NCBI RefSeq assembly: GCF_002368035.1
Contig: NZ_AP018223.1
Location: forward strand, 567,016 to 631,015
Reading direction: 5' to 3'
Length of the DNA: 64,000 nucleotides
Source of the DNA: Nostoc linckia NIES-25
GTDB taxonomy: Bacteria > Cyanobacteriota > Cyanobacteriia > Cyanobacteriales > Nostocaceae
Part shown: positions 44,240-53,034 of the stretch, one piece after another
Layout of the letters: each line of letters begins with the position of its first letter
Position numbering within the stretch: position 1 is the first letter of the stretch
The notes under the pieces: generated by a model
Told to the model about the DNA's origin: nothing
Databases searched by the model: none
What the model saw: the letters and a program-made list of their open reading frames with translations, nothing else
Position numbers and translations under genes: made by a program

Positions 44240-46441
44240 ATGAACTTTGACTTTTTACCAAAATTACCTTCTTCCAACTTAGACGATCGCGCTTTCGATG
44301 ACTTAGTGGATGAATGTATAATGCGTATTCCCCGCTACTGTCCCGAATGGACAGACCACAATCTCAGCGACCCAGGAATTACGCTCATTGAGTTATTTGC
44401 TTGGTTAACTGACCAAATGTTGCTCAGATTTAACCAAGTACCCCGAAAAAATTATGTAGCTTTTCTAGAATTACTGGGCATTCGTCTCCAGCCTCCCGCG
44501 CCAGCATACACAGAATTAACTTTTTATTTAAGCGCCGAACTACCCGAAGCTTATACAATTCCCGCAGGATTAGAAGCCTCAACTATTCAAACTGAAACCA
44601 CAGAATCTATTACTTTTAGCACAGATTTGCCGCTAGTCATCGGCAAACCCCGGATACAGCACTTCTTAACCGCCCAAACCACCGAAGATATCCCTCAAAC
44701 TCTGCGAGAGAGAGTTACGAGTTCCTGGACTCGTCAATCTGACGGTTACTGGACGGGTAACGAACAGGCAATTTTTGAAGAGGAACCCCAGCCTGGTAAC
44801 TGTTTTTATTTAGCGATCAATTCTGACGATCCTTTAGATGCTAATGTCTTAGAAATTGTTTTTCAAGGAGCTGCGGCTACCCCGGCTGGTATTAACCCCA
44901 ACCTACCGCCCCGCAAATGGGAAGCCTGGGATGGAGAAAATTGGCAACCAGTTTTATTAAAAGAATCAGATGATAAAACTCGCGGCTTCAGTTTTTATGA
45001 AATGGCTCAACAAGGTGGAAACCCGGCTCAAGGTGGAGAGGTGCGTTTGCATCTCCCGCAAATTTGGCCTGTAGCTAACTTTACCTCTTATCGAGGTCGC
45101 TGGCTGCGTTGTAGTTTCACCATCACAGAAACCAATCAATCAGGTTACAATCGTCCGCCACGAATTACTGGTTTAGCAATACGGTCAATTGGCGGTACAG
45201 TCAGAGCCAGTCATAGTACGCTGATTCTCGATGAACGCTTGGGAATTAGCGATGGTACACCCGGTCAAAGTTTCCAGTTACAAAGCTCGCCAATTTTAGA
45301 GCGCAAAGAAAACGAGTATATTTTAGTGACTCCTGCTAATGGTTTACCTCAAAGATGGACTGAGGTGAGAGATTTTGCTGATTCTGCGCCGCATCACTTT
45401 CATTACACCATTGATTCCCTTACAGGCGAAGTGCAATTTGGCCCGTTGATTCGGGAACCCAGCCAACTCAAACAGCAAACACAAGTGCGAAGCAAGATTC
45501 AGCAACCACGGTTAGACGACACATCTGTGCAACTCAGTACTCTAGAAAACAGACAGTCTCAACATCAGTATGGGGCGATTCCTCCCCGTGGCGCGGAGAT
45601 TAGAATAGTAGCATATCGCACAGGCGGGGGTAGAGAGGGCAATGTGCAAGCCGGCGCAATTCAGTTTTTAAAGTCTGCATACCCATACGTTGACAGCGTA
45701 ATCAACCTGATACCAGCAATGAATGGTGCCGACGCCGAGTCGCTAGAACAAGCTGTGATGAAAGCACCGCGCATTCTCCGCACCCGCGATCGCGCTGTCA
45801 CCGCCGAAGATTTTGAAGTTTTAACCCAACAAGCAGGCAGAGGAGCGATCGCCCGCGTCCGGTGTTTGTCAGCAAATTCACGCAGCCAAGCAGGTATAGT
45901 TAGTTTAGTGGTAGTGCCGTTTGCCAACACAGATGCGATCGCTCAAGGTGATGGTATGACACCAGAAGAATTTGGTCTGAGTCGCGCACTGCAAGATCAA
46001 ATCTTGAGCTATTTAGATGAAAGGCGCTTATTAGGAGTACAAATAGAACTCCAAGAACCCAATTACGTAGGTGTTTCCGTCCAGACAGAAATTGCTCTAG
46101 AACCCACCTACGACAACCCTTACGCCAGAGAAGAAATCCGCCGCAATTTAAGAGTAGTCCTGTATAAATATTTAAATCCATTAACCGGAGGACTCGACGG
46201 TCAAGGTTGGCCATTTGGGCGACCCGTTTATACATCAGATATTGTCGCCTTATTGCAACAAACCCCAGGCGTCCGTCATTTAGGCCCCGTTTTACTCTTT
46301 CCCATCCGCAAACAAGGAGAAACTTGGAGACGACAATCATCACCAGAACAATTAGTTGACCCAGGCCCAGAAGGTTTGATCTGTTCCTGGGCTGATACAA
46401 ATCTGCGTTCAAGTCACGACATCCAAATCATTAATCGATGA
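44240..46441 (+). CDS. CIS baseplate J/gp6-like protein (Afp11-like, TIGR02243 type)
   Basis: A 733-residue putative baseplate assembly protein. The N-terminus has RIPRYCPEWTDHNLSDPGIT and FAWLTDQMLLRFNQVPRKNY, typical of this family. The middle carries beta-rich inserts, and the C-terminal baseplate-J-like part shows AMNGADAESLEQAVMKAPRI, LRTRDRAVTAEDFEVLTQQA and YLDERRLLGVQIELQEPNYV. It forms the wedge ring with the gp25- and gp7-like proteins. The length is close to that of cyanobacterial and Streptomyces-type relatives. It overlaps nothing; the next gene starts 128 bp on, after a CTCCCCAT repeat. Confidence 0.87.
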   Translation: MNFDFLPKLPSSNLDDRAFDDLVDECIMRIPRYCPEWTDHNLSDPGITLIELFAWLTDQMLLRFNQVPRKNYVAFLELLGIRLQPPAPAYTELTFYLSAELPEAYTIPAGLEASTIQTETTESITFSTDLPLVIGKPRIQHFLTAQTTEDIPQTLRERVTSSWTRQSDGYWTGNEQAIFEEEPQPGNCFYLAINSDDPLDANVLEIVFQGAAATPAGINPNLPPRKWEAWDGENWQPVLLKESDDKTRGFSFYEMAQQGGNPAQGGEVRLHLPQIWPVANFTSYRGRWLRCSFTITETNQSGYNRPPRITGLAIRSIGGTVRASHSTLILDERLGISDGTPGQSFQLQSSPILERKENEYILVTPANGLPQRWTEVRDFADSAPHHFHYTIDSLTGEVQFGPLIREPSQLKQQTQVRSKIQQPRLDDTSVQLSTLENRQSQHQYGAIPPRGAEIRIVAYRTGGGREGNVQAGAIQFLKSAYPYVDSVINLIPAMNGADAESLEQAVMKAPRILRTRDRAVTAEDFEVLTQQAGRGAIARVRCLSANSRSQAGIVSLVVVPFANTDAIAQGDGMTPEEFGLSRALQDQILSYLDERRLLGVQIELQEPNYVGVSVQTEIALEPTYDNPYAREEIRRNLRVVLYKYLNPLTGGLDGQGWPFGRPVYTSDIVALLQQTPGVRHLGPVLLFPIRKQGETWRRQSSPEQLVDPGPEGLICSWADTNLRSSHDIQIINR

Positions 46442-46569
46442 TTAGTCAATAGTCAATAGTCATTGGTCACTTGTACTGAGCGAAGTCGAAATATTAGTCA
46501 TTTGTTTTTCTCCGCGTCCCCGCGTCTCCCCCATCTCCCCATCTCCCCATCTCCCCAATCCCCAATCCT
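46442..46569. repeat. CTCCCCAT heptamer-type repeat
   Basis: Between the baseplate J and tail-protein genes: TAGTCAA/TTGGTCA heptamers, then CATCTCCCCATCTCCCC units up to 46565. It is the same repeat type as the in-frame insertion in nifJ. Confidence 0.7.
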
Positions 46570-47622
46570 ATGGTTCAAAGTCGCTTTAGTCCGGCTGTAC
46601 GGATTCAATTAACCCCAATGCAAATTCCCGAAGCTTTACCTGTAGGGGGCTTAACCTTTGCGAATGAGGAAAACGCGGATGCAGCAGGACGTAGTTTACT
46701 CTTGCATCCCGGACATCCGAGTGAGATGGTTGTCCAAGTGCAAAACTTAGAAGCGCGTCCTTTGCGGGTAAACTTCAGCGTTGAGGGAAACTTTCCGAGT
46801 GAGTGGTGTCAAATTGGCACAGAAGGTAGCGAGATTCCACCTCGCGGACAAATGGATGCAGTCCTCTACTTTTCTATTCCTGAAACATTTTTTGAAGATC
46901 GGGAAGCGATACCTGCGGTGGGCTACGCCAACGCCCCAGGAAAAAAAGATAAACTAACTCTGAATTTTCGTAGCTTAGTTACTCTACACATCGACCAAGG
47001 TACAGACAACGAACAAATCCACAGAAGCGAATATTTCGATTTATACATCCGTCCCTACACAGCCTACATGGAATTCTTGCCAATTTTGTATCGTGAAGTA
47101 GACTTTATTGGTCGCTTCATGAAAATATTTGAGCAAGCTTTTCAACCAATAATTGATAGTTATAACGTCATGTGGGCAAACCTCGACCCCCTGACAGCAC
47201 CGCAAGCACTACTACCCTTTATGGCTCATTGGGTTGCTTGGCAAGTCGATTCCGTCTGGGATCTCCAGCAACAGCGCCGTTTAATTCGTCGTGCAGTAGA
47301 ACTTTATCGCTGGCGAGGAACTCGTAAAGGATTACGTCTTTATTTACATCTTTATACAGGCTTACCTCTAGACGAACATTTACCTAATGAAGCAGATAAA
47401 CATATTAGTATTACAGAACCTTTCGGCCCCAGTTTCATTATCGGAGACGCACAACTCGGAAGTGCAGTTTTAGCAGGTGGACAACCATATCATTTTATAG
47501 TTCGTTTGCGTTCCAACATTTCTAGCGGTATCATCAACGAACAACTAATTCAAAGAATAATCGAACAAGAAAAACCAGCTTTTTGCACCTACGAACTAAC
47601 TATCGAAAATCCTCACAATTAA
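46570..47622 (+). CDS. CIS tail/baseplate protein (TIGR02242 type, gp7/Afp12-like)
   Basis: A 350-residue protein. Its second half has the phage tail protein signature: YMEFLPILYREVDFIGRFMK, IFEQAFQPIIDSYNVMWANL, LTAPQALLPFMAHWVAWQVD and RRLIRRAVELYRWRGTRKGL. The first half is a beta-sandwich-like domain (MVVQVQNLEARPLRVNFSVE). It should complete the baseplate wedge. It is co-directional with the baseplate J gene. Confidence 0.85.
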   Translation: MVQSRFSPAVRIQLTPMQIPEALPVGGLTFANEENADAAGRSLLLHPGHPSEMVVQVQNLEARPLRVNFSVEGNFPSEWCQIGTEGSEIPPRGQMDAVLYFSIPETFFEDREAIPAVGYANAPGKKDKLTLNFRSLVTLHIDQGTDNEQIHRSEYFDLYIRPYTAYMEFLPILYREVDFIGRFMKIFEQAFQPIIDSYNVMWANLDPLTAPQALLPFMAHWVAWQVDSVWDLQQQRRLIRRAVELYRWRGTRKGLRLYLHLYTGLPLDEHLPNEADKHISITEPFGPSFIIGDAQLGSAVLAGGQPYHFIVRLRSNISSGIINEQLIQRIIEQEKPAFCTYELTIENPHN

Positions 47623-47789
47623 AGAATTCAGAATTCAGAATTCAGTCATCAAAAATTCAAGGTGCGTTAGCCTTCGGCATAACACACCCTACCTCTAATT
47701 TAAAATTCCAAATGGAATAGCTAATATTTTTTAAAATTTATATAACAAACTTACAATCCAAAATCCAAAATCTAAAATCCAAAATCCCT

Positions 47790-48989
47790 ATGTCCCACCC
47801 CTTCCCACCCCCACCAATAAAATCCTTTGAACGCCTGCAAGCCACAGACGGATTACTAATCAATGCCGAACGCTGGCGAGCAGCCCACGATTATCATCGT
47901 TTGCGGCAAAATGCCCAATACCAAAGTTTAAATCAACCAGGAATTGTCTGCGGTTTAGGCGTGAGACATATTTCTGCACCAAGCCAAGTAGAAGCCAGAT
48001 ATCGAGATGGACGTTGGGTACAAATTCAACCCGGTATCGCCATTGATTTAGCAGGAAATTTAATTGTTGTACCCAACTCCTATGACTTTCCCATTGATAT
48101 AGAAGTAGCAACATCAGAACCAATCATGATCTACTTAGTAGTCAGCTATGTAGACCCTGATGAATTGCGACGCGCACAGCAAAGAGATATTGTTCAAGAA
48201 ACGTATCGAATTGACCAAAGAAACTCGACGCCAATCACCTCAGAAATCGAAATATGTAGAATCCTGCTGCAACCAGGACATACTGACATTACTCAACCTG
48301 CGGATGCCTTTTTCCCTGGATATAACAACATTGATTTGCGTTATCGCCGCCAAGCACAAATGCGTCCCCAAGCACTTGTAGCGATCGCCCAGGCAAATCA
48401 TAGCGATCCAGAATGTGCGCGTAATTTTTTCAGCCTTTCATACTTGTTACAAGCAGTAGAACCCTTATATCCCAATTTGCGGGGGGCTGATGAACCAGGT
48501 CAGGTTTCTTTATCAGAAAATATCCAAGATTACGACCTACTTTATCTCACTGGCGGACAAGCCTTATCTTTAAATAGTCTCGAATTTGAATCACTAAAAA
48601 ATTACTTAAATTTAGGTGGCGTACTTTTAGTTGATGCACCAACAAATAGTAACGCTTTAATTGAAAGTACTCAAGCATTAGCACAACAATTAGAGAGTCC
48701 TTTAAGACCTTTAGAAGAATTACAGCGGAGCCATCCTTTAAGAACAAAACCTTTTTTATTTGCCGCGCTACCATTGGTTAATCAACAGCAAATTAAACTA
48801 TTAATGGGTGGAGGAATTATTTTAGTAATTGGTGATTTAGCAAGTGCTTGGGGATTGGATAGAGATTTGGCTTTACCCCGATTAACCATTCGTACAGCTC
48901 AAGAACTGGGAATTAATATTCTTCACTATGCTTGGAAGCGGCGACAATTAATTGGTTTACAACAAGAAGATAATTCTGGACAGTGGTAA
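47790..48989 (+). CDS. CIS-cluster protein with DUF4159-type domain (399 aa)
   Basis: A 399-residue protein. Its N-terminal half (DGLLINAERWRAAHDYHRLR, QPGIVCGLGVRHIS, GRWVQIQPGIAIDLAGNLIV) is of a kind found next to baseplate genes in phage-tail-like clusters. Its C-terminal half (YDLLYLTGGQALSLN, LKNYLNLGGVLLVDAPT) resembles the DUF4159 fold, related to glutamine-amidotransferase-like proteins. It is the last gene of the structural cluster. A role as baseplate periphery or tail-fibre-anchor protein is a guess. Confidence 0.68.
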   Translation: MSHPFPPPPIKSFERLQATDGLLINAERWRAAHDYHRLRQNAQYQSLNQPGIVCGLGVRHISAPSQVEARYRDGRWVQIQPGIAIDLAGNLIVVPNSYDFPIDIEVATSEPIMIYLVVSYVDPDELRRAQQRDIVQETYRIDQRNSTPITSEIEICRILLQPGHTDITQPADAFFPGYNNIDLRYRRQAQMRPQALVAIAQANHSDPECARNFFSLSYLLQAVEPLYPNLRGADEPGQVSLSENIQDYDLLYLTGGQALSLNSLEFESLKNYLNLGGVLLVDAPTNSNALIESTQALAQQLESPLRPLEELQRSHPLRTKPFLFAALPLVNQQQIKLLMGGGIILVIGDLASAWGLDRDLALPRLTIRTAQELGINILHYAWKRRQLIGLQQEDNSGQW

Positions 48990-49485
48990 ATATAGAGAAG
49001 AATTCAGGAGTCAGGAGTCAGAATTCAGGGGTCAGAATTCAGAAGTCAGGATTCAGGAGTCAGAATTCAGGGGTCAGAAAATGAATATTTAGGACTTAGG
49101 CATTGACAGAAAATACCAAATATGGAAGATTGAAAAACCACATATGCCGTAGGGGTACAGCACTGCTCATGGGTGTCAACTTAAGCTCAAACTGTTGCCA
49201 CACAATCGTTTTACCCCACCCCCAACCCCTCCCCTTGCCAAGGGGAGGGGAGGTTTTGCGTCAGCAAAGCCGGGGTGGGGTAACGCGGATCTTGATGGTA
49301 AGTATGTAGAACTAGCTCATCACGTTTTTATCAGGGTTTCACGTTAAGTTGACACGTATGAGCAATGCTAAAGCCCCTACATCCAGGGTCTATTTACCAT
49401 CAAAGAATGATTAATAAAAACCTGAAACGACTTATGCATAGAAACGCACACCATGATTAATTTGTACAGTGCGTAAGTCCTAATA
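48990..49485. other. intergenic region with nested MITEs and repeats
   Basis: A 496-bp gap. First a run of AGAATTCAGGGGTC/AGGAGTC repeats (48998-49080), then the nested elements at 49089-49483. No gene. Confidence 0.65.
49089..49483. mobile_element. 395-bp element with a nested MITE
   Basis: The outer ends TTAGGACTTAGGCA and rc of TGCGTAAGTCCTAA match at 13 of 14. Inside, about 49158-49372, a second pair of inverted ends (AGCACTGCTCATGGGTGTCA against AGCATTGCTCATACGTGTCA) bounds another element. Its middle is the CCCCACCCCCAACCCCTCCC / GGGGAGGGGAGG hairpin. This looks like insertion of one element in another. Confidence 0.68.
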
Positions 49486-50358
49486 TTAAACTTTTACCTG
49501 TTTTATCTCTGCATTGGTTGGTTGGTCTATTTCTATAAACCTTGGCCCAAGAATGAGAACTGTAATCATCATTAATATACTCGTCACCATGATGATGCTC
49601 ACCACGCTAGGATCTTCAAAATTGCTCGTACCAACTAATAATGCTGCGGCAAAATTGCGTTGAGCGGTTCCGACTCCTAACACTCTTTGGGTATCAACGC
49701 CGGGGCCGCCTAAAAGATAACCTACGCTAAAGGAAAAGAGAATAAATACAGCACAAACAAAAATTGCACCTGTTTTTAATAAGGCAGTGATATCGTTAGT
49801 ATGAACTACCAATCTGACTACTAGGCCTAAAAGCAATCCAGCATTAGATAATTTGAACAAAATTGGTTGAAGAGTTGTAGCGATCGCTGCAAATTTAGCT
49901 TTAATAAATAGCCCAATTACCAATGGACTAACCATCATCAATAACAACGGTTTTGCAATCTCCCAAGAGTTGATTTGCACCCCTTCTACCACTAACGGCA
50001 ATACAATCGGCATATAAACGATTGTGCCCAACATCAGCAACATCATTAATCCCACGGAAAAAGCAATATTGCCCTTGACTATATGAGCGAGTTTTGGCAA
50101 AGCCGGCGGCCCTGATGCTACTGCCATAATCAGTAAACCATCTCTAAGGGGTTCGCTCAGATGTACTACTTGCAGCAGCAGATAGACAAAAAGCGGCACT
50201 AGCACAAAATTTGTCAGCAGAGACAAGATAACAAGACGACGGTTGCGGAGTGGTTCCCAAATCTCCTGTACGGTTAGGCGTAAACCCGCACCCAACATAG
50301 TGAAAACAATGAATGTCAGAAGTGCTAATTTGTCGATTATTGCCAAAATTTCATTCAT
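49486..50358 (-). CDS. bile acid:sodium symporter (SBF/BASS) family transporter
   Basis: A 290-residue integral membrane protein with nine to ten hydrophobic segments, of the SBF-like/BASS superfamily (FTMLGAGLRLTVQEI near the N-terminus; LGVGTAQRNFAAALLVG as the crossover-type motif in the second half). Members carry organic anions with sodium; the substrate here is unknown. It follows the sulfatase gene on the same strand (178 bp), so a role in moving a desulfated product or sulfate-linked anion is conceivable but speculative. Confidence 0.78.
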   Translation of the reverse strand: MNEILAIIDKLALLTFIVFTMLGAGLRLTVQEIWEPLRNRRLVILSLLTNFVLVPLFVYLLLQVVHLSEPLRDGLLIMAVASGPPALPKLAHIVKGNIAFSVGLMMLLMLGTIVYMPIVLPLVVEGVQINSWEIAKPLLLMMVSPLVIGLFIKAKFAAIATTLQPILFKLSNAGLLLGLVVRLVVHTNDITALLKTGAIFVCAVFILFSFSVGYLLGGPGVDTQRVLGVGTAQRNFAAALLVGTSNFEDPSVVSIIMVTSILMMITVLILGPRFIEIDQPTNAEIKQVKV

Positions 50359-50370
50359 GATTTTAATGGG

Positions 50371-50533
50371 GATTGGGGACTGGGGACTGGGGATTAGGAA
50401 TTAGGGAGCGGGGATTAGGGATTGGGGCATTAGGAGTGTGTCCGGGGTAGAGTGGAAAGGGTGGAAAGCTTTTTTATAATTTGCCAACACTCCCCTTTTC
50501 CCAGTCCCCAATCCCCAGCCCCCAGTCCCCATT
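50371..50533. repeat. CCCCART heptamer repeat pair (STRR type)
   Basis: GGGGACT/GGGGATT units (50371-50430) and CCCAGTC/CCCAATC units (50493-50533) face each other as an inverted pair, able to fold. Such short tandemly repeated sequences are a mark of heterocystous cyanobacteria. Confidence 0.75.
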
Positions 50534-50535
50534 CA

Positions 50536-53031
50536 TTACTTCAACTCAAGACTGACTTGCTGTAAGTTGCCGGTGAAGGCGAAGGGTACTTGGTAGGTGT
50601 CAACGACGGGAGTACCCGTGTCTCTACCGATATCAAAGGTTTCGTCTAGGGCTAAACGATAAGCGATGGTTTTTTCGATTCGACCTTCGGCTACCTGCTG
50701 TTGGTTGATGAATAATTTGCCGGTTCCGCCTGCACCTACTGTTCCACCGTCATAATCAAAGTCGAACCGTAATGTCGATTTCCCCGCAGGCAGTTTTTCT
50801 CTTGATTGAATGATGTAGCGAACGGCATTTGCATAGTTGTAGATATATGTAGGCTTGCCATCTTCAAGGAAAAAGCTCCAACCAGCAAAACGTCCGCCTT
50901 GGGTTAAGAGGATACCTTCTGCCCCAGTTTCGGGAATTTCTACGTTAGCTGTAATGCTGAAGGATCTGTTTTTCAGGTTTGGGGCGCTACCTTCTGGGAT
51001 GCCAAATACCCCAGGATAATAAGTAAAGTTTGTGCGTCCGGCGTTGAGACTGGGACGAATTTTGACATCAAACCGATCTAGAACGCGATCGTCTAATGGT
51101 AAGACTTGGTGGTTACGGGCTTCTTTGAAAAATAGCTTTTGCAGTTTTTCTAGCTTGTCTGGATTTTCCTCGGCCAGGTTGTTGGCTTCGCTGAAATCTT
51201 CTGCAATGTTGTACAGTTCCCACTTATCTGTATCAAAGTCACCTTTTACGGTACGTTCCCAAGGCAAGCGACCATGACGAGCCGCCGCTACCCAACCGCG
51301 ATCGTAAATGGCTCGGTTGCCCAACATCTCGAAATACTGGGTTTCACGGGTGGAGGGAGCATCGGGATTATCGAAGCTATAGACTAGGCTAGTACCTTCG
51401 ATTGGTTGTTGCTTGACGCCATTCACTTCTTTGGGGGCAGTAATTCCCGTTGCTTCTAAAATGGTGGGTGCAATATCAATTACGTGATGGAATTGGTTGC
51501 GGATTCCACCTTGGTCTTTAATGCCCTCACCCCAAGAAATTACTAAGGGGTTGCGAGTTCCACCAAAGTGAGAGGCGATTTGTTTTGTCCATTGGAAGGG
51601 AGTGTTAACTGCCCATGCCCAAGCCGCTGGAAAATGGTTGAATGTCTTGGGGCTGCCCAAGTCATCATAGGAAGCAAGCAGTTGTGGCAGATTTTCGGGT
51701 ACGCCGTTGAAGAATTTCAACTCGTTGACGGTACCTGTTAAACCGCCTTCTGCACTCGCACCGTTATCTCCCACAACGTAGATGACTAGGGTGTTGTCTA
51801 GTTCGCCAAGCTGGGTGACTGCATCAATTAACCGTCCAATCTCATAATCTGTATGCGCTAGAAATCCAGCAAATACTTCTGCCATATGGGCAGAGAGTTT
51901 CTTTTGCTCTGCCGAAAGGGAATCCCAAGCTGGCAGTTCTTGGGGGCGGGGTGTCAGTTGGGCACTGGCAGGAATTACACCCAGTTGTTTTTGGCGGGCA
52001 AAGATTTCTTCACGCAATTTATCCCACCCTTGGTCAAATTTGCCTTTGTACTTATCAATCCAAGCTTTGGGGGCGTGGTGCGGTGCATGGGTCGCGCCGG
52101 TGGCGAGATAGGTGAAAAAGGGTTTGTCGGGAGCGATGGATTGTTGGTTGCGAATCCAGGCGATCGCATGGTCTACTAAGTCAGGTGTCAGGTGGTAATC
52201 GGGGTTATTGGCTGGTTTTTCAACTCGTTTAGTATTCTCTACCAACGCCGGACTCCACTGGTTAGTATCGCCACCCAAGAAGCCGTAAAAGTACTCAAAT
52301 CCTAATCCTGTAGGCCAGCGATCGAAAGGCCCGGCGGCACTGGTTTCAAAGTCTGGTGTGTTGTGCCATTTACCGAAAGCAGCCGTATTATAGCCATTTT
52401 GTCGCAGCACTTCGGCAACGGTGGCGGCACTCTTCGGCAAAATCGTTGTGTAGCCAGGATAACCTGTGGCTAATTCCTCAACTACCCCTGTATTCACTGA
52501 ATGGTGATTGCGTCCCGTTAACAGTGCTGCCCTAGTGGGCGAACAAAGGGCTGTGGTGTGGAATTGGTTGTAACGCAATCCTGTTTCGGCTAGGCGAGTC
52601 AAGTTAGGAGTTTCCACCGGGCCGCCAAAGGTACTGGCTTGTCCAAAGCCAACATCATCTAGTATTACTAGTAGAACGTTGGGCGCTTTGGCTGGGGCGG
52701 TTATTGGTTGGGGGAAATCTGGTTTTGAGTCTTTGTAGGTGATGCCAATTTTGCCCTTGAATTCTGGTTGGGGAATCGGTAAAACTTTCGATGTGGCTGC
52801 AAGGGCAGGGCTACTAACCGTCAGTATGATGATGGCGAGAGATACAATAGACCCCTTGCAAAAAGAACTTTTGCAAGAGGTGGGAAAAGGGAAAAGGTTA
52901 AAGGGGAAAGGGAAAATAACAAATCTTTCCCCATTTCCCCCGCCCCTTATCCCCAGAGGGGGCCCCCACCTTCCCCTTTTCCCGACTTCTGCAAGAAGTC
53001 TAATGAGCGATCGCCAAAGTAAATGCAACAT
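50536..53031 (-). CDS. exported arylsulfatase, signal peptide interrupted by an in-frame MITE
   Basis: An 831-residue alkaline-phosphatase-superfamily sulfatase. Metal-site and active-site motifs are clear: NVLLVILDDVGFGQ, then CSPTRAALLTGRN, where the Cys is converted to formylglycine; later YLATGATHAPHHAPKAW and YVVGDNGASAEG. The signal peptide is split: MLHLLWRSLI at the start, about 51 MITE-encoded residues, then IVSLAIIILTVSSPALA. Start 53031 lies three bases after the stop of the FGE gene, which fits the original operon. The C-terminal part (residues about 640-831) is a beta-rich accessory domain. FGE modification would come from the upstream gene. Whether export still works is uncertain. 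Confidence 0.9.
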   Translation of the reverse strand: MLHLLWRSLIRLLAEVGKRGRWGPPLGIRGGGNGERFVIFPFPFNLFPFPTSCKSSFCKGSIVSLAIIILTVSSPALAATSKVLPIPQPEFKGKIGITYKDSKPDFPQPITAPAKAPNVLLVILDDVGFGQASTFGGPVETPNLTRLAETGLRYNQFHTTALCSPTRAALLTGRNHHSVNTGVVEELATGYPGYTTILPKSAATVAEVLRQNGYNTAAFGKWHNTPDFETSAAGPFDRWPTGLGFEYFYGFLGGDTNQWSPALVENTKRVEKPANNPDYHLTPDLVDHAIAWIRNQQSIAPDKPFFTYLATGATHAPHHAPKAWIDKYKGKFDQGWDKLREEIFARQKQLGVIPASAQLTPRPQELPAWDSLSAEQKKLSAHMAEVFAGFLAHTDYEIGRLIDAVTQLGELDNTLVIYVVGDNGASAEGGLTGTVNELKFFNGVPENLPQLLASYDDLGSPKTFNHFPAAWAWAVNTPFQWTKQIASHFGGTRNPLVISWGEGIKDQGGIRNQFHHVIDIAPTILEATGITAPKEVNGVKQQPIEGTSLVYSFDNPDAPSTRETQYFEMLGNRAIYDRGWVAAARHGRLPWERTVKGDFDTDKWELYNIAEDFSEANNLAEENPDKLEKLQKLFFKEARNHQVLPLDDRVLDRFDVKIRPSLNAGRTNFTYYPGVFGIPEGSAPNLKNRSFSITANVEIPETGAEGILLTQGGRFAGWSFFLEDGKPTYIYNYANAVRYIIQSREKLPAGKSTLRFDFDYDGGTVGAGGTGKLFINQQQVAEGRIEKTIAYRLALDETFDIGRDTGTPVVDTYQVPFAFTGNLQQVSLELK
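52848..53002. mobile_element. TA-flanked MITE, TAGACTTCTTGC family, copy 3 (inside sulfatase)
   Basis: Ends GACTTCTTGCAGAAGTC (minus strand) and CTTTTGCAAGGGGTC, bounded by TA at 52848-52849 and 53001-53002. The element plus one TA is 153 bp, a multiple of three, so the sulfatase frame stays open through it. Confidence 0.82.
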
Positions 53032-53034
53032 AAA

